Below are positions 1 through 13,200 of a stretch of DNA of 64,000 nucleotides, piece after piece. Below the pieces are notes generated by a model. The model saw nothing but the letters and a program-made list of their open reading frames with translations, was not told the DNA's origin and searched no databases. The stretch spans positions 32,295-96,294 of the forward strand of contig DASZBX010000028.1 of the NCBI GenBank assembly GCA_035943635.1, in the 5' to 3' direction. Made by a program: the position numbers and the translations under genes. Source of the stretch: DASZBX01 sp035943635. GTDB lineage: Bacteria; Actinomycetota; Actinomycetes; Streptomycetales; Catenulisporaceae. Numbering within the stretch: the stretch's first letter is position 1; each line of letters begins with the position of its first letter.

Positions 1-3000
1 GCTGTCTGCGGCCGGGCTGACCGGCGCGGACGTGGACGCGGTCGAAGCGCACGGGACCGGCACGACGCTCGGCGACCCGATCGAGGCGCAGGCACTGCTC
101 GCCACCTACGGCCGGGACCGGGCCGGGCAGGCTCCCCTGCGGCTCGGATCGCTGAAGTCGAACATCGGCCACACCCAGGCCGCCGCGGGCGTCACCGGGG
201 TCATCGCGATGGTGCAGGCGATGCAGCACGGGCTCCTGCCGCAGACGTTGCACGTCGACGAGCCGTCGTCGCACGTGGACTGGAGCAGCGGAGCGGTGTC
301 GCTGCTGACCGAGCCGACGACGTGGCCGAGCATTGATACGGCTCGGCCGGACCGGGCGCGCCGCGCGGCCGTTTCCTCGTTCGGAATCAGCGGTACCAAC
401 GCGCACCTCATCCTGGAGCAGGCGCCGCAGCAGGATCGCGGCCGTGAGAGTGCTGATGACGTCCCCGTGCGGCTGCCCGCGCCGTGGGTCCTGTCGGCGA
501 AGACCGACGAGGCGTTGCGGGCGCAGGCGGATCGTCTGCGCACGTACCTGGCCGATCATCCCGATGCCGACCCGAATCAGATTGCTCACTCGCTCGCCAC
601 GACGCGCGACACGTTCGACCACCGGGCCGTCCTGATCCCCGCCGAGACCAACCGCGAGCAGACCGAGCTCTTGCTGGAGCGACTGGCCGCGGGCGAAACC
701 GGTTCCGGTCTAGTGATCGGCGAGGCGCGCAGGCGCGGCGAGACCGCGTTTCTGTTCACCGGCCAGGGAAGCCAGCGAGCGGGCATGGGCCGCGAGCTGT
801 ACCAGACCTCGGCGATATTCGCGGCGCACCTGGACGCGGTGTTCGACGAGTTCGACGAGCACCTGCGCCGCCCGCTGCGGGAACTGGTGTTCGCCGAGCC
901 GGAATCCGCCGAGGCCGCGCTGCTGGACACCACCGAATTCACCCAACCCGCCCTGTTCGCCCTCGAAGTCGCCCTGTACCGGCTCGCCGAATCCTTCGGC
1001 CTGCGCGCGGATTACCTGATCGGCCACTCGATCGGCGAACTGATCGCCGCCCACCTGGCCGGTGTGCTGTCCCTGCCCGACGCCTGCGCGCTGGTCGCCG
1101 CCCGCGGACGGCTGATGCAGTCCGCGCCGACCGGCGGCGTGATGACCGCGATCCAGGCCACCGAAGCAGAACTCGCCCCCTACCTGGCCGGCCGCGAGAA
1201 CCAGGTCGCCTTGGCCGCGGTCAACGGTCCGCGCTCGACGGTCATCTCAGGGGACGCCGACGCCGTCGCCGAGATCGCCGCGATCTGGCGCGCCGAGGGC
1301 CGCAAGGCCAAGCAGCTCCAGGTCAGCCACGCCTTCCACTCACCGCACATGGACTCGGTGCTCGCGCAGTTCGGCGAGGTGGCCAGGGGACTGGAGTTCG
1401 CCGCGCCGCGCATCCCGATCGTCTCGAACGTCACCGGGGACCTCGCGACCGCCGAGGACCTGCGTGACCCGCAGTACTGGGTCCGGCACATCCGGGCCGC
1501 CGTGCGGTTCGACGACGGGATCGGCGCGCTGGACCGGCTCGGCGTGACCAGGTTCCTCGAACTCGGCCCCGACTCCGTCCTGACCGCGCTGGCCCACGCC
1601 GGCCTCGATGAGCGCGACGAACGCGAGCAGTCCGCGGACCAGGCCGACGCCCGCCCCGCCCGGACCATCGCGGCGACCCTGCGGGCGGGACGCCCGGAAG
1701 GCCCGAGCTTCACCACCGCCGTCGCCGAACTCTTCGTCAGCGGCGTGCCAGTCAACTGGTCCGCTACCTTCGGCGAGGTTGCGACGCAGCATCTTGACCT
1801 GCCGACGTATCCGTTCCAGCGCAAGCGATTCTGGCTTGAGCAGACCGACGCGCCCCAGACCTCTGTCACGTCCGCCGGTCTCGCGTCACCCGGCCACCCG
1901 CTGCTCGCTGCCGCAATCGACCTGGCCGACGACGCCGGGCTCATTCTGACCGGCCGGTTGTCCCTCCCGACGCATCCGTGGTTGGCCGAGCACGCGATCC
2001 ACGGCGACGCAGTCCTGCCCGGTACGGCCTTCGCCGAACTGGCCCTGCACGCGGCCAAGCGCGTCGGTTCGGATCGCCTCGAAGAACTGACCCTGGAAGC
2101 GCCCCTGGTCTTCGCCGCCGAAGCAGTCCAGCTCCAGGTGATCGTCGGTGCTCCCGATGACTCCGGCCACCGGACCGCCGCGGTCCACTCCCGCGCTGAG
2201 GGCGATCAGACGACGGCCTGGACCCGGCATGCCTCGGGAATCATCGCGAGCCAGACCACGGAACCCACCGCAGCCCAGGCCCAGGGCGAGAATTGGCCGC
2301 CGAGCGCGGCGCAGCCCGTCGACATATCCGACCTCTACCAGAGCCTCGCCGAACAAGGCTACGAATACGGGCCCATATTCCAGGGTTTGCGCGCCGCCTG
2401 GAGGCTCGGCGACGAGGTGTTCGCCGACGTCGCCCTGACCGCAGACCAGCCGGACGGGTTCGCCCTGCACCCGGCCCTGCTCGACGCGGCACTGCACGCC
2501 GTGGTCGGGGTCGCCTTTGCCCGTAACGAGTCCGGCCGCACCCGCCTGCCGTTCTCCTGGAGCGGAGTACACCTGCACACCGCCGGCGCCACAGCCCTAC
2601 GGGTGCGAGTAACACCGAGCGGCCACGACGCCGTCCGACTCTTCGTGACCGACACCGCCGACCGGCCCGTACTCTCGGTCGAATCACTCGCCTTCCGCGC
2701 GCCAGCCGTGACAGGCAAAGCCGATCGCGACTCCCTCTTCCAGCTCGACTGGATCCCTGCGCCGAGCACCGACACCGCCACACCGCAGCAGCCGGACACC
2801 GATCTCGAAGTCTGGTACCTCGAAGACCAGAGCCCGACCGACACCGTTCCCGAAGCCACTCACCTCGCGACGGAAAAGTTCCTACACCGCCTGCGCGAGC
2901 GGCTCGACGACGACCAGGTCACACCCGCCCGCCTCGCGATAGTCACCCGAGAAGCCGTCGCCACACACCACGGCGAGGACGTGCGCGACCTGGCCGCCGC

Positions 3001-5506
3001 TGCCATCCGAGGCCTGATCCGCTCGGCCCAGGCGGAATACCCGGACCGGATCGTCACGATCGACCTGGACCGCCACCCGGACTCACCGGCCGCGCTCCCG
3101 GCAGCAATCGCCGCAACCCAAACCTCCGGCGAACCACAACTCGCGATCCGCCGCGGTGAGATCCTGCTTCCCCGCCTGGCCCGAATCAGCACTGACGCAG
3201 ACCAGCTCACCCCGCCGGCCGATCCACCCGCCTGGCGCCTGGACGTCAGCACCCCCGGCACGCTCGACAACCTCGTACTCGTCCCCGCCCCCGAAGCCAC
3301 CGGGCCGCTCGCCCCCGGCCACGTCCGGGTCGCGCTGCGGGCCGCGGGACTGAACTTCCGCGACGTGCTGATCGCCCTGGGCATGTACCCCGGCGGCGCC
3401 CAGATCGGCGCCGAGGGCGCGGGCGTGGTGGTCGAGACCGCCCCGGACGTGACCGACCTGGCCCCGGGCGACCGGGTGATGGGCCTGATCCAAGGCACCG
3501 TCGGCCCGCTGGCCGCGGTGGACCGGCGCCTGCTGGCCAGGATCCCGGACGGCTGGACCTTCGCCGAGGCCGCCACCGCCCCGGTCGCCTACCTGACCGC
3601 ATACCACGGCCTGGTCGGCGTGGCCGGGCTGCGGGCGGGCGAGGCCGTCCTGATCCACGCCGCGACCGGCGGCGTGGGCCTGGCCGCCACGGCACTGGCC
3701 CGCTACCTGGGCGCGCAGGTCTACGCGACCGCGAGCCCGGCCAAGTGGGTCACGCTGACCGCGCTCGGCCTGGACCCGCAGCACATCGCCTCCTCCCGGA
3801 CGCTCGACTTCGAAGACGCCTTCCGGGCCGCGACCGGCGCCGCGACCACCGCCGAACAAGCCGCCGAGCCAACCGCCCAGCCCGGCCACGGCATCGACGT
3901 GGTCCTCAACGCCTTGGCGCACGAGTTCACCGACGCCTCACTGCGCCTGCTCGGCCCGGGCGGCCGGTTCGTCGAACTGGGCAAGACCGACCAGCGCGAC
4001 CCGGCCGAGGTCGCCGCCGAGCACCCCGGCGTCCACTACCAGGCGTTCGACCTCTTCGACGTGGACCGGGACCGGATCGCGCAGATGCTCGGACAACTGT
4101 CAGCACTCTTCGAAATCGGCGCACTCCAGCCGCTCCCGGTGGCCGCCTGGGACGCCCGGCACGCACCCCGCGCGCTGCGCCACCTGAGCCAGGCCCGGCA
4201 GATCGGCAAACTCGCCCTCACCTTCCCCCGCCCGCTCGACCCGGCCGGAACCGTGCTGATCACCGGCGGCACCGGAGCACTGGGCGCGCTCGCCGCCCGG
4301 CGCCTGGTCACCGCGCACGGCGTCCGTCACCTGCTCCTGGCCAGCCGCAGCGGTCCGGACGCACCGGGCGCGGCCGACCTGGTCCGCGACCTGACCTCGC
4401 TCGGCGCTCAGACGACCGTAGCCGCGTGCGACGTCGCGGACAAAGCCGACCTGTCCGCGCTCCTGGCCGCGATCCCCGCCGAGAACCCGCTGACCGCGGT
4501 CGTACACACGGCCGGAGTACTCGACGACAGCCTGATCAGCTCCCTGACAGACGAGCAGCTGCACACGGTCCTGCGCCCGAAGGTCGACGCCGCCTGGAAC
4601 CTGCACGAAGCCACCCGGCACCTGGACCTGTCCGGGTTCCTGCTCTACTCGTCCGCGGTCGGCATCCTCGGCAACGCCGGGCAGGGCAACTACGCGGCCG
4701 CGAACACCTTCCTGGACGCCCTGGCCCGCCACCGCGCCGCCGCCGGACTGCCCGCCACCGCGCTCGCCTGGGGCCACTGGGCCCAGGCCGGCGGCCTGGC
4801 CGGACAGCTGACCGCGGCCGAGACGGCCCGGCTGGCCCGCACCGGCCTGGCCCCGATGACCGACGAACAGGCCCTGGCCCTGCTCGACCAGGCGCTCGGC
4901 TCGCCGCATCCGACCGTGCTGGCGGCCCGGCTCGACCTCGGCTCACCGGCCGGCGCCGAGCCCGCGCACGTCCTGCGCGGCCTGGTCCGACCGAGCGCAC
5001 GCCGCGCGACTGCCGCGGCCAACGCGAACGGGGCCAGCGCAGCCGCAACGTCCCCCGCCGCGGCCCTGGACGGACTGGCCGACCAGCCGCCGCCGAAGCG
5101 CCGACGCCGACTGCTCGCGTTCGTCCGCTCCGTCGCCGCGGGCGTCCTCGGGCACCCGACTCCCGACGCGATCAAACCCGATCTCGGCTTCCTGGACGGC
5201 GAATTCGACTCGCTCAGCGCGGTCGAGCTGCGCAACAAGCTCGGCGCCGCGATCGGCCGCCGCCTGCCGACCACCCTGGTCTTCGACTACCCGACCCCGG
5301 TCGAACTCGCCGCCTACCTCGGCACGTTGCTCGTGCCCGACAACGTTCCGCAACCCGGACCCGACCCGACCCGGGCCGCGGCCGCCGAATCCTCGGCCGT
5401 GAAACCCGTCACCGCCCACACCCCCGCCGACCCGCAACCGGACCTGACCGTGGTCTCGGACGACGAACTCTTCGACTTCCTCGACAAGGAGCTGGGCCAC
5501 GCATGA
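1..5506 (+). CDS. Modular type I polyketide synthase, 5'-truncated: (KS)-AT-DH-ER-KR-ACP
   Basis: The frame is open from base 2, so the gene continues beyond the left edge. Domains in order: C-terminal part of a KS with the EAHGTGT histidine motif (about 1-430); AT (about 745-1640) with GHSIGE at 1021 and HAFH at 1328, a malonyl-CoA signature; DH (about 1885-2690) with the HxxxGxxxxP motif and the second Asp in LLDAALH; ER (about 3235-4200) with NADPH motif [10 protein letters not shown] (about 4240-4800) with GGTGALG, the LDD motif of B-type KRs and the catalytic NYAAAN; ACP (about 5095-5320) with FDSLS as phosphopantetheine site. All expected catalytic residues of the visible domains are present, so this module should reduce its beta-carbon fully to CH2. 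The acidic C-terminus looks like a docking tail for the next protein. The stop overlaps the next start (ATGA), indicating translational coupling. Confidence 0.96.
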   Translation, partial: LSAAGLTGADVDAVEAHGTGTTLGDPIEAQALLATYGRDRAGQAPLRLGSLKSNIGHTQAAAGVTGVIAMVQAMQHGLLPQTLHVDEPSSHVDWSSGAVSLLTEPTTWPSIDTARPDRARRAAVSSFGISGTNAHLILEQAPQQDRGRESADDVPVRLPAPWVLSAKTDEALRAQADRLRTYLADHPDADPNQIAHSLATTRDTFDHRAVLIPAETNREQTELLLERLAAGETGSGLVIGEARRRGETAFLFTGQGSQRAGMGRELYQTSAIFAAHLDAVFDEFDEHLRRPLRELVFAEPESAEAALLDTTEFTQPALFALEVALYRLAESFGLRADYLIGHSIGELIAAHLAGVLSLPDACALVAARGRLMQSAPTGGVMTAIQATEAELAPYLAGRENQVALAAVNGPRSTVISGDADAVAEIAAIWRAEGRKAKQLQVSHAFHSPHMDSVLAQFGEVARGLEFAAPRIPIVSNVTGDLATAEDLRDPQYWVRHIRAAVRFDDGIGALDRLGVTRFLELGPDSVLTALAHAGLDERDEREQSADQADARPARTIAATLRAGRPEGPSFTTAVAELFVSGVPVNWSATFGEVATQHLDLPTYPFQRKRFWLEQTDAPQTSVTSAGLASPGHPLLAAAIDLADDAGLILTGRLSLPTHPWLAEHAIHGDAVLPGTAFAELALHAAKRVGSDRLEELTLEAPLVFAAEAVQLQVIVGAPDDSGHRTAAVHSRAEGDQTTAWTRHASGIIASQTTEPTAAQAQGENWPPSAAQPVDISDLYQSLAEQGYEYGPIFQGLRAAWRLGDEVFADVALTADQPDGFALHPALLDAALHAVVGVAFARNESGRTRLPFSWSGVHLHTAGATALRVRVTPSGHDAVRLFVTDTADRPVLSVESLAFRAPAVTGKADRDSLFQLDWIPAPSTDTATPQQPDTDLEVWYLEDQSPTDTVPEATHLATEKFLHRLRERLDDDQVTPARLAIVTREAVATHHGEDVRDLAAAAIRGLIRSAQAEYPDRIVTIDLDRHPDSPAALPAAIAATQTSGEPQLAIRRGEILLPRLARISTDADQLTPPADPPAWRLDVSTPGTLDNLVLVPAPEATGPLAPGHVRVALRAAGLNFRDVLIALGMYPGGAQIGAEGAGVVVETAPDVTDLAPGDRVMGLIQGTVGPLAAVDRRLLARIPDGWTFAEAATAPVAYLTAYHGLVGVAGLRAGEAVLIHAATGGVGLAATALARYLGAQVYATASPAKWVTLTALGLDPQHIASSRTLDFEDAFRAATGAATTAEQAAEPTAQPGHGIDVVLNALAHEFTDASLRLLGPGGRFVELGKTDQRDPAEVAAEHPGVHYQAFDLFDVDRDRIAQMLGQLSALFEIGALQPLPVAAWDARHAPRALRHLSQARQIGKLALTFPRPLDPAGTVLITGGTGALGALAARRLVTAHGVRHLLLASRSGPDAPGAADLVRDLTSLGAQTTVAACDVADKADLSALLAAIPAENPLTAVVHTAGVLDDSLISSLTDEQLHTVLRPKVDAAWNLHEATRHLDLSGFLLYSSAVGILGNAGQGNYAAANTFLDALARHRAAAGLPATALAWGHWAQAGGLAGQLTAAETARLARTGLAPMTDEQALALLDQALGSPHPTVLAARLDLGSPAGAEPAHVLRGLVRPSARRATAAANANGASAAATSPAAALDGLADQPPPKRRRRLLAFVRSVAAGVLGHPTPDAIKPDLGFLDGEFDSLSAVELRNKLGAAIGRRLPTTLVFDYPTPVELAAYLGTLLVPDNVPQPGPDPTRAAAAESSAVKPVTAHTPADPQPDLTVVSDDELFDFLDKELGHA

Positions 5507-8500
5507 ACCACACCGACGACACACCGCGCACAGCCGGCGAGGAGAAGCTGCGCGGCTACCTGCACCGGATGACCGCCGAACTGCGCGCCACCCGGCAGCG
5601 CCTGTCCGAGGCCGAGTCCGCGCGGACCGGGCCGATCGCCATCGTCGGCATGGGCTGCCGCTACCCGGGCGGCGTGCGCACCCCGGACGACCTGTGGAAC
5701 CTGGTCACCGCGGAACGCGACGCGATCGGGCCGCTGCCGACCGACCGCGGCTGGGACCTGGACGGCCTCTACGACCCGGACCCGGACCGCAGCGGCAAGT
5801 CCTACGCCCGCGAAGGCGGATTCCTTTACGACGCCGCCGAATTCGACCCGGACTTCTTCGGCATCTCCCCGCGTGAGGCCCTGGCCATGGACCCGCAGCA
5901 GCGCCTGCTGGCCGAAACCGCCTGGGAGGCGCTGGAACAGGCCGGACTGGACCCGACCGCGCTGCGCGGCACCGACACCGGCGTGTTCGCGGGCGTCATC
6001 GCGCAGGAGTACGGGCCGAGCCTGCACCACCTGCCGAGCCAGAACACCGACGGCTACGTGCTGACCGGCGCCACGACCAGCGTCGCGTCCGGCCGGATCG
6101 CCTACGCGCTGGGCCTGGAAGGGCCCGCGGTCACGATCGACACGGCCTGCTCCTCGTCCCTGGTCGCGATCCACCTGGCCGCGCAGGCGCTGCGCAACGG
6201 CGAGTGCTCGCTGGCCCTGGCCGGCGGGGTCACGGTGATGTCCGCGCCGGGCATGTTCATCGAGTTCAGCCGGCAGCGCGGGCTCGCCCCGGACGGCCGG
6301 TGCAAGCCCTTCGCCGCCGCAGCCAACGGCACCGCCTGGGCCGAGGGCGTCGGCGTGCTGGTGCTCGAACGCCTGGCCGACGCCGAACGGCTCGGGCACC
6401 GGGTGCTGGCCGTGGTCCGCGGCAGCGCGGTCAACCAGGACGGGCGCAGCAGCCAGCTGACCGCGCCGAACGGCCCCTCGCAGCAGCGGGTGATCCAGCG
6501 CGCGCTGACCGCCGCCGGACTGACCGCGGCCGAGGTCGACGTGGTCGAGGCGCACGGCACCGGGACCGCCCTGGGCGACCCGATCGAGGCCGAGGCGCTG
6601 CTCGCCACCTACGGCCGGGACCGCGCGGCCGACCGCCCGCTGTGGCTCGGCTCGCTCAAGTCGAACATCGGGCACAGCCAGGCCGCGGCGGGTGTCGGCG
6701 GCGTGATCAAGGCGGTCCAGGCGATCCGGCACGGCGTCCTGCCCAAGACCCTGCATGTGGACGAGCCGTCGCCGTATGTCGACTGGTCGGCCGGCGGCGT
6801 TGATTTGCTTACCGAGCAACGGCCCTGGCCGCAGACGGACCACCCGCGGCGCGCCGGGATCTCGGCCTTCGGCGTGAGCGGCACCAACGCGCACGTCATC
6901 ATCGAGCAGGCCCCGCAGGCCGAGCCGACCTCGCCGGACGGGCCGGATCAAAATCAACCTGCTAATTCGTCGGTCGACCGCACGGCTGCGCCCTTCGTCG
7001 TCTCGGCCCGCTCGCCGCAGGCCCTGCGTGCTCAGGCGTTGCGGCTGAAGGCTTACCTGCGCGAGCAGCCCGGGATCAACCTGGCAGACCTCGGATATTC
7101 GCTGGCGACGACGCGTGCCCTGCTCGAAGACCGGGCAGTCGTGATCGGCGCCGACCGGGACGAACTGCTGGCCGGGCTCACCGCCCTGGCCGAGGGTGAG
7201 CCGTCGGCCGGAGCGCTGCGCGGGGCTGCGGGCGAACCGGGCACCCTCGCGTTTCTGTTCACCGGCCAGGGAAGTCAGCGCGTCGGCATGGGCCGCGGGC
7301 TGTACGAACGCTTCCCGGCGTTCGCAGCGGCCTTCGACGAAGCGACCGGCGAACTCGACCGGCACCTCGGCAGCCCGGCCGCCACGCCGGTCCGGGACAT
7401 CGTCTTCGGCGCCCCCGGGACCGACGGCCTGCTGGACCGGACCCACTACGCCCAGCCCGCACTGTTCGCCCTCGAAGTCGCCCTGGCCCGGTTGTTCGAA
7501 TCCTGGGGAGTGCGGCCGGATTTCCTGGCCGGGCACTCGATCGGCGAGATCGCGGCGGCCCATGTGGCCGGCGTTCTCCCGCTCTCGCAGGCTGCTGAGT
7601 TGGTGGCCGCGCGGGCGCGGTTGATGCAGGCGCTGCCCGGCGGCGGCGCGATGGCCGCGATCGGGGCCGGTGAAGCCGAGGTGCGGTCTGCGCTGGCCCG
7701 GCTCGGCGCCGGGGCCGAGATCGCGGCGGTCAACGGCCCGTCCTCGGTCGTGGTGTCCGGGGACGAGCAGGCCGTCCTGGCGCTCGCCGCGGGCTTCGAG
7801 GCGGACGGGCGTCGGGTCCGGCGGCTGCGGGTGAGCCACGCGTTCCACTCCGCGCACATGGACGGGATGCTGGTGCGGTTCCGCGAGGTCGTCGCCGGAC
7901 TTTCCTTCAGCCCGCCACGGATTCCGGTCGTGTCCACCCTGACCGGGCGCCTCGCCGCGGCCGAGGAGTTGTCGAACCCTGATTACTGGGTGCGGCACGT
8001 GCGCGAGGCGGTCCGATTCGCGGACGGCGTCACGACGCTGGAGGCCCAGGGCGTCACGACGTTCCTGGAGCTCGGCCCCGACTCCGCACTGACCGCCCTC
8101 GCCGCGGAATCCCTGACGGGCGAAGGGATCCAGCTCGGCGCCACCCTGCGGCGCGACCACGACGAGCCCGCCACGGTCACCGCGGCCCTCGGGCTGGCCC
8201 TCCTGCACGGCGCCGCGATCGACTGGGACGCACTGTTCGACGGCCCGCGCCGACGCCGGATCGACCTGCCCACCTACGCCTTCCAGCGCGAGCGGTTCTG
8301 GCTGGACGCGACCCCGACCGACTACGCGCAGCGCGCCGCAGCTCCACGCGCGTTGACTTCGCCCACTGATTCCCTGCTGCACGAGGTCGTGTGGCGGCCG
8401 GCGCGCCAGAAAGCCGGCTCGCTCTCGGGCACCTGGATTCTCGCCGTTCCCACCGGCCGGCTCGACAGCACGCCGGCGCTCTCGGCGCGCCAAGCCCTCC

Positions 8501-10215
8501 TGGCCGGCGGCGCCACCGGCGTCCGGTTCCTCGAACTCCAGCCGCAAGCCGACCGTTCGTCCGTCGCCCGGCAGATCGGGCAATCCGGTGCCGGGGCAAG
8601 CCTTTCCGGCGTCGCCTCGCTGCTGTTCCTGGCCGAAGCCGAGGTGACGGACGAATCAGTGGTCCCCTGGGCCTTCACTGCCAACCTCGCCCTGACCCAG
8701 GCCCTCGGCGACGCGGGCATCGAAGCGCCGCTGTGGTACCTGACCCAGGGCGCGACCAGTGTCGGCGTCGGCGACGTGGTCCGCCCGGCCGAGGCGTTGA
8801 ACTGGGGTCTCGGGGCCATCATCGCGGTCGAGAGCCCCGACCGGTGGGGCGGTCTGATCGACCTGCCCGCGGACTCGGCCCAGATCGACTGGGCCCGGGT
8901 GGCCGCCCTGCTCGCCGAATCCGGCCCGGACCGCGAGCGAGAGCTCGCCGTGCGCCCGAGCGGCGCCCTCGCCCGGCGCCTGGTGCCCGCGCCACGGCGG
9001 CCGATCTCGACTCCGACCCCCTGGAAGCCGAGCGGAACCGTCCTGATCACCGGCGGAACCGGCGCTCTCGGCAGCCGGGTCGCGACCTGGCTGGCGCAGA
9101 TCGGCGCCGAACACCTGCTGCTGCTCAGCCGCCGCGGCCAAGACGCCCCCGGCGCCGCCGAACTCACCGAGCAGCTGACCGCCCTCGGCGCGAAGAGCAC
9201 GATCCTGGCCTGCGACGTGGCCGACCGCGCCGACCTGGCCGCGGCGCTGGCCGCCGTGCCGCAGGACCACCCGCTCACCGCGGTCGTGCACACCGCGGCG
9301 GTCCTGGACGACAAGCTGATCGACTCCCTGACCCCGGAGCAGGTCGAACGCGCGCTGCGGGTCAAGGTCGGCGGCGCGGTGAACCTGCACGACCTGACCC
9401 GGCACCTGGACCTGTCCGCGTTCGTCCTGTTCTCCTCGATCGCCGGGATCTGCGGCGTGGCCGGGCAGGGCAACTACGCGCCGGGCAACGCGTTCCTGGA
9501 CGCGCTGGGCGCCGAGCGCCGCGCCGCCGGACTGGCCGCCACGTCCGTGGCCTGGGGCTACTGGGCCGGCGGCGGGCTCGCCGGCGACGGCGCGGACCAG
9601 AGCTTCGCCTGGCACGGCCTGCGCGCCATGGACCCGGACCTGGCCATCAGGGCCCTGTCCGAGCTGCTGGACCAAGGCGAGTCGCACGCAGTGGTCTGCG
9701 ACGTCGACTGGGCCCGGCTGGCCGAGACCCGTCCGCAGCCGCACCCGCTGTTCGCCGAACTGCCCACCCGCACCCCGGATTCCGGCGACGCACCCGACCA
9801 CGCCGACCCGCCGACCCGCACCGAACCCGCCCTCGCCGACCGGCTGAGCGCCGCGACCGCGGCCGAACGCGAACGGATCCTGCTGGTCCTGGTCCGCGGC
9901 CAGGTCGCCGCGGTGCTCGGCCGGACCTCGGCCGGGTCGATCGAGGCCGGGCGCAAGTTCCGCGACCTCGGCTTCGACTCCTTGGCCTCGGTGCAGCTGC
10001 GCAACCGGCTGGCCGCCGAGACCGGCCTGCGCCTGCCCACCTCGCTGGTCTACGACCAGCCCACCCCGGCCGCCCTGGCCGCGCAGCTGGGCCGGCAGTT
10101 CGCCGAGGCCGCCGCGCACGCCGCGGTCCCGGCCCCGCGGATCGCGGCCGACCTGACCGCGGCCGACGACGCCGAACTGATCGACTTCATCAGCCAGACC
10201 TTGGGGATCTCATGA
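5503..10215 (+). CDS. Modular type I polyketide synthase, one module: KS-AT-KR-ACP
   Basis: 1570 residues. The ATG at 5503 overlaps the upstream stop; the frame is open further upstream, but that stretch is out of frame with the preceding PKS gene. An N-terminal charged helical docking segment (residues 1-45) precedes the KS (Cys216 in DTACSSS). The AT starts near residue 584 ([19 protein letters not shown]: malonyl type). No DH motif occurs between AT and KR; that stretch is the KR structural subdomain. The KR (GGTGALG near 1184) has LDD and NYAPGN; the proline two residues after the catalytic Tyr is typical of B2-type KRs. ACP serine is near 1492 (GFDSLAS). The tail has a helix suited to docking. 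The module should leave a beta-hydroxyl group. ATGA overlap with the next gene keeps the PKS genes in one operon. Confidence 0.96.
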   Translation: MNHTDDTPRTAGEEKLRGYLHRMTAELRATRQRLSEAESARTGPIAIVGMGCRYPGGVRTPDDLWNLVTAERDAIGPLPTDRGWDLDGLYDPDPDRSGKSYAREGGFLYDAAEFDPDFFGISPREALAMDPQQRLLAETAWEALEQAGLDPTALRGTDTGVFAGVIAQEYGPSLHHLPSQNTDGYVLTGATTSVASGRIAYALGLEGPAVTIDTACSSSLVAIHLAAQALRNGECSLALAGGVTVMSAPGMFIEFSRQRGLAPDGRCKPFAAAANGTAWAEGVGVLVLERLADAERLGHRVLAVVRGSAVNQDGRSSQLTAPNGPSQQRVIQRALTAAGLTAAEVDVVEAHGTGTALGDPIEAEALLATYGRDRAADRPLWLGSLKSNIGHSQAAAGVGGVIKAVQAIRHGVLPKTLHVDEPSPYVDWSAGGVDLLTEQRPWPQTDHPRRAGISAFGVSGTNAHVIIEQAPQAEPTSPDGPDQNQPANSSVDRTAAPFVVSARSPQALRAQALRLKAYLREQPGINLADLGYSLATTRALLEDRAVVIGADRDELLAGLTALAEGEPSAGALRGAAGEPGTLAFLFTGQGSQRVGMGRGLYERFPAFAAAFDEATGELDRHLGSPAATPVRDIVFGAPGTDGLLDRTHYAQPALFALEVALARLFESWGVRPDFLAGHSIGEIAAAHVAGVLPLSQAAELVAARARLMQALPGGGAMAAIGAGEAEVRSALARLGAGAEIAAVNGPSSVVVSGDEQAVLALAAGFEADGRRVRRLRVSHAFHSAHMDGMLVRFREVVAGLSFSPPRIPVVSTLTGRLAAAEELSNPDYWVRHVREAVRFADGVTTLEAQGVTTFLELGPDSALTALAAESLTGEGIQLGATLRRDHDEPATVTAALGLALLHGAAIDWDALFDGPRRRRIDLPTYAFQRERFWLDATPTDYAQRAAAPRALTSPTDSLLHEVVWRPARQKAGSLSGTWILAVPTGRLDSTPALSARQALLAGGATGVRFLELQPQADRSSVARQIGQSGAGASLSGVASLLFLAEAEVTDESVVPWAFTANLALTQALGDAGIEAPLWYLTQGATSVGVGDVVRPAEALNWGLGAIIAVESPDRWGGLIDLPADSAQIDWARVAALLAESGPDRERELAVRPSGALARRLVPAPRRPISTPTPWKPSGTVLITGGTGALGSRVATWLAQIGAEHLLLLSRRGQDAPGAAELTEQLTALGAKSTILACDVADRADLAAALAAVPQDHPLTAVVHTAAVLDDKLIDSLTPEQVERALRVKVGGAVNLHDLTRHLDLSAFVLFSSIAGICGVAGQGNYAPGNAFLDALGAERRAAGLAATSVAWGYWAGGGLAGDGADQSFAWHGLRAMDPDLAIRALSELLDQGESHAVVCDVDWARLAETRPQPHPLFAELPTRTPDSGDAPDHADPPTRTEPALADRLSAATAAERERILLVLVRGQVAAVLGRTSAGSIEAGRKFRDLGFDSLASVQLRNRLAAETGLRLPTSLVYDQPTPAALAAQLGRQFAEAAAHAAVPAPRIAADLTAADDAELIDFISQTLGIS

Positions 10216-13200
10216 GCGACGACCAGATCAGGTATCTGCTCAAGCGGGTCACGACCGAGCTGCGGGACGCCCGCGACCAGCTCGGCCGGGCCCGCGAGCA
10301 GAGCAGCGAGCCGATCGCGATCGTGGGCATGGCCTGCCGCTTCCCCGGCGGCGTGGGCTCGCCGGAGCAGTTGTGGGACCTGCTGGCCGCGGGCGGCGAC
10401 GCCGTGGCCGGGTTCCCCGAGGACCGCGGCTGGGACCTCGAAGGGCTCTACCACCCGGACCCCGACCACTCGGGCACCACGTACACCCGGCACGGTGCGT
10501 TCCTGCCCGCGGTCGGCGACTTCGACCCGGAGTTCTTCGGCGTCTCCCGGCGCGAGGCCCTGGCCACCGACCCGCAGCAGCGGCTGCTGCTGGAGACCGC
10601 GTGGGAGCTGTTCGAGCACGCGGGCATCGACCCGACCTCCCTGCAGGGCAGCCGGACCGGCGTCTTCGCCGGAATGAACGGGCAGGACTACGCCGCCCGG
10701 CTCAGCGCGGTCCCACCCGCGGTGGACGGATATCTGGCCCTGGGCAACGCCGCCAGCGTCGCGTCCGGGCGGGTCGCGTACACCTTCGGGTTCGAAGGCC
10801 CGGCGGTCACGGTCGACACGGCCTGCTCGTCCTCGCTCGTCGCACTGCACTTGGCCGCGCGTTCGCTGCGGTCCGGGGAGAGTGACCTGGCCCTGGCCGG
10901 TGGCGTGACGGTGATGTCCTCGCCGGGGTACTTCGTGGAGTTCGCCCGCCAGCGCGGACTGTCGGTCGACGGGCGGTGCAAGGCGTTCGCCGAGGGCGCG
11001 GACGGCACCGGCTGGGCCGAGGGAGTGGGCTGGCTGCTGGTCGAACGCCTGTCCGACGCGCGCCGGCTCGGCCACCGGGTGCTCGCGGTGGTCCGCGGGT
11101 CCGCGGTGAACCAGGACGGCGCGTCCAACGGCCTGACCGCGCCGAGCGGCCCGGCCCAGCAGCGGGTGATCCGGGCCGCCCTGGCCGAGGCCGGACTGTC
11201 CCCGGCCGACGTGGACCTGCTCGAAGCGCATGGCACCGGCACCGCGTTGGGCGACCCGATCGAGGCCGAGGCGCTGCTCGCGACGTACGGCCAGGACCGT
11301 CCGGCCGACCGGCCGCTGTGGCTCGGCTCGGTGAAGTCGAACATCGGCCACACCCAGGCCGCCGCCGGGGTCGCGGGCGTGATCAAGGCGGTCCAGGCCA
11401 TCCGGCACGGCGTGCTGCCCGGAACGCTGCACGTCGGCGAGCCGACCCGGCACGTGGACTGGTCGTCTGGTGCGGTGCGGGTGCTGACCGGGCCGCGGGC
11501 CTGGGATGACGCGCCGGGCCCGCGCCGGGCCGGGGTCTCGGCGTTCGGGGTCAGCGGCACCAACGCGCACGTGATCATCGAGCAGGCGCCTGCTGGGGAA
11601 ACGGCGGGGGAGGCGGCTGCGGGCGCGGATGCATCCTCAAGATCCGGGTCGGTACCGGTCCGCCTTCCGCTACTTCCATGGGTAGTCTCGGCGCGGTCGC
11701 CGCAGGCCCTGACCGCACAGGCGGAGCGACTGGTCGACATCGCGCAGTCCGACGCCGACGCCGCCGATGCGGCGTATTCGCTCGCGGTCACCCGGGCCGC
11801 GCTGGAGGAACGCGCCGTTGTGATCGGCGCCGGCCGGGACGAACTGCTCGCGGGACTGCGCGCTCTGGCAGCCGGGGAGTCCGCTGGCTCGGTCGTACGC
11901 GGCTCGACCCGCGACTCGGGCGACCTGGCGTTCTTGTTCACCGGCCAGGGAAGTCAGCGCGTCGGTATGGGCCGTGAGTTGTACGACACGTTCCCCGCAT
12001 TTGCCTCAGCGTTCGACGAAGCGACTGCCGAGTTGGACAAACGCCTTGCCGGGCATGTGGATTTCTCGGTGCGGGATGTCGTGTTCGGCGCTGCGGGTAC
12101 CGAAGGCCAGCTGGATCGGACGGTCTTCACGCAGGCGAGTCTGTTCGCCGTCGAAGTGTCGCTCTTCCGCCTGTTCGAGTCGTGGGGCGTGCGGCCGGAT
12201 TTCGTGGCCGGTCACTCTATCGGTGAACTCTCCGCAGCGTACGTCGCGGGTGTGTGGTCGTTGTCTGACGCTGCGGCGTTGGTCGCGGCTCGCGGGCGGT
12301 TGATGCAGGCGTTGCCGGGTGGCGGCGCGATGGTCGGAATCCAGGCCACCGAAGCGGAGATCCTGGCGAAGCTGCCGCAGGGCGACGAGCATTCCGGCGT
12401 CGCGATCGCCGCGGTCAACGGTCCGACCTCGATCGTCGTCTCCGGCGACGAGCAGGCCGTCACCGCTCTCGCCGCCGAGTTCGAACAGGTGGGACGGAAG
12501 ATCCGGCGGCTGCGGGTCAGCCATGCGTTCCACTCCTCGCACATGGACGGAATGCTGGAGGACTTGCGTCGAGTCGCCGAGGGGATTTCCTATAGCCCGC
12601 CTGCGATTCCGGTCGTGTCGAACCTGACCGGCGCGATCGCGTCGGCCGAGGAGTTGTCGAGCCCTGACTACTGGGTCCGGCATGTCCGGGAGGCGGTCCG
12701 GTTCGCCGACGGTGTCGCCGCCCTGGAGGCCGAAGGCGTCACCACCTACCTCGAACTCGGCCCCGATCCGGTGCTCGCCACCCTCGCCCGCGAATCAGTG
12801 GCCGGCGACGGCGCGACGTTCGCCGCCGCCCTGCGCCGCGACCACGCCGAACCGGCCGAGGTCGTCGCAGCTCTCGCACTCGCCCATGTCCAGGGCCACA
12901 AGGTCGACTGGGAGTCGTTCTTCGCCGGAACCCAGGCGACCAGGATCGCCCTGCCGACGTATGCCTTCCAGCGCGAGCGCTTCTGGCTCGACGCCCCGCC
13001 CGCAGCGGCCGCGAACTCGCTGGACCACCCGCTGCTCGACACGGCGATACCGCTCGCCCGCGAGACGGACGGCACCGCCGACGAGATCGTGCTGACCGGG
13101 CAGCTGTCGCAGACCTCGCACCCGTGGCTCGCCGACCATGTCGTGCTGGGCGCCGTCGTCGTCCCGGGCACCGCCTACGTCGAGATGGCCGTCCGCGCGG

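Noticed and set aside
3745..5502. Long open frame upstream of, and in frame with, the second PKS gene
   Set aside because: It runs inside the first PKS gene in another frame and encodes Arg/Pro-rich shadow sequence; the real start is the ATG at 5503.
5314..8583. Open frame of more than 1000 codons on the minus strand
   Set aside because: Typical GC-rich antisense shadow of the PKS coding frame; no domain or ribosome binding site.
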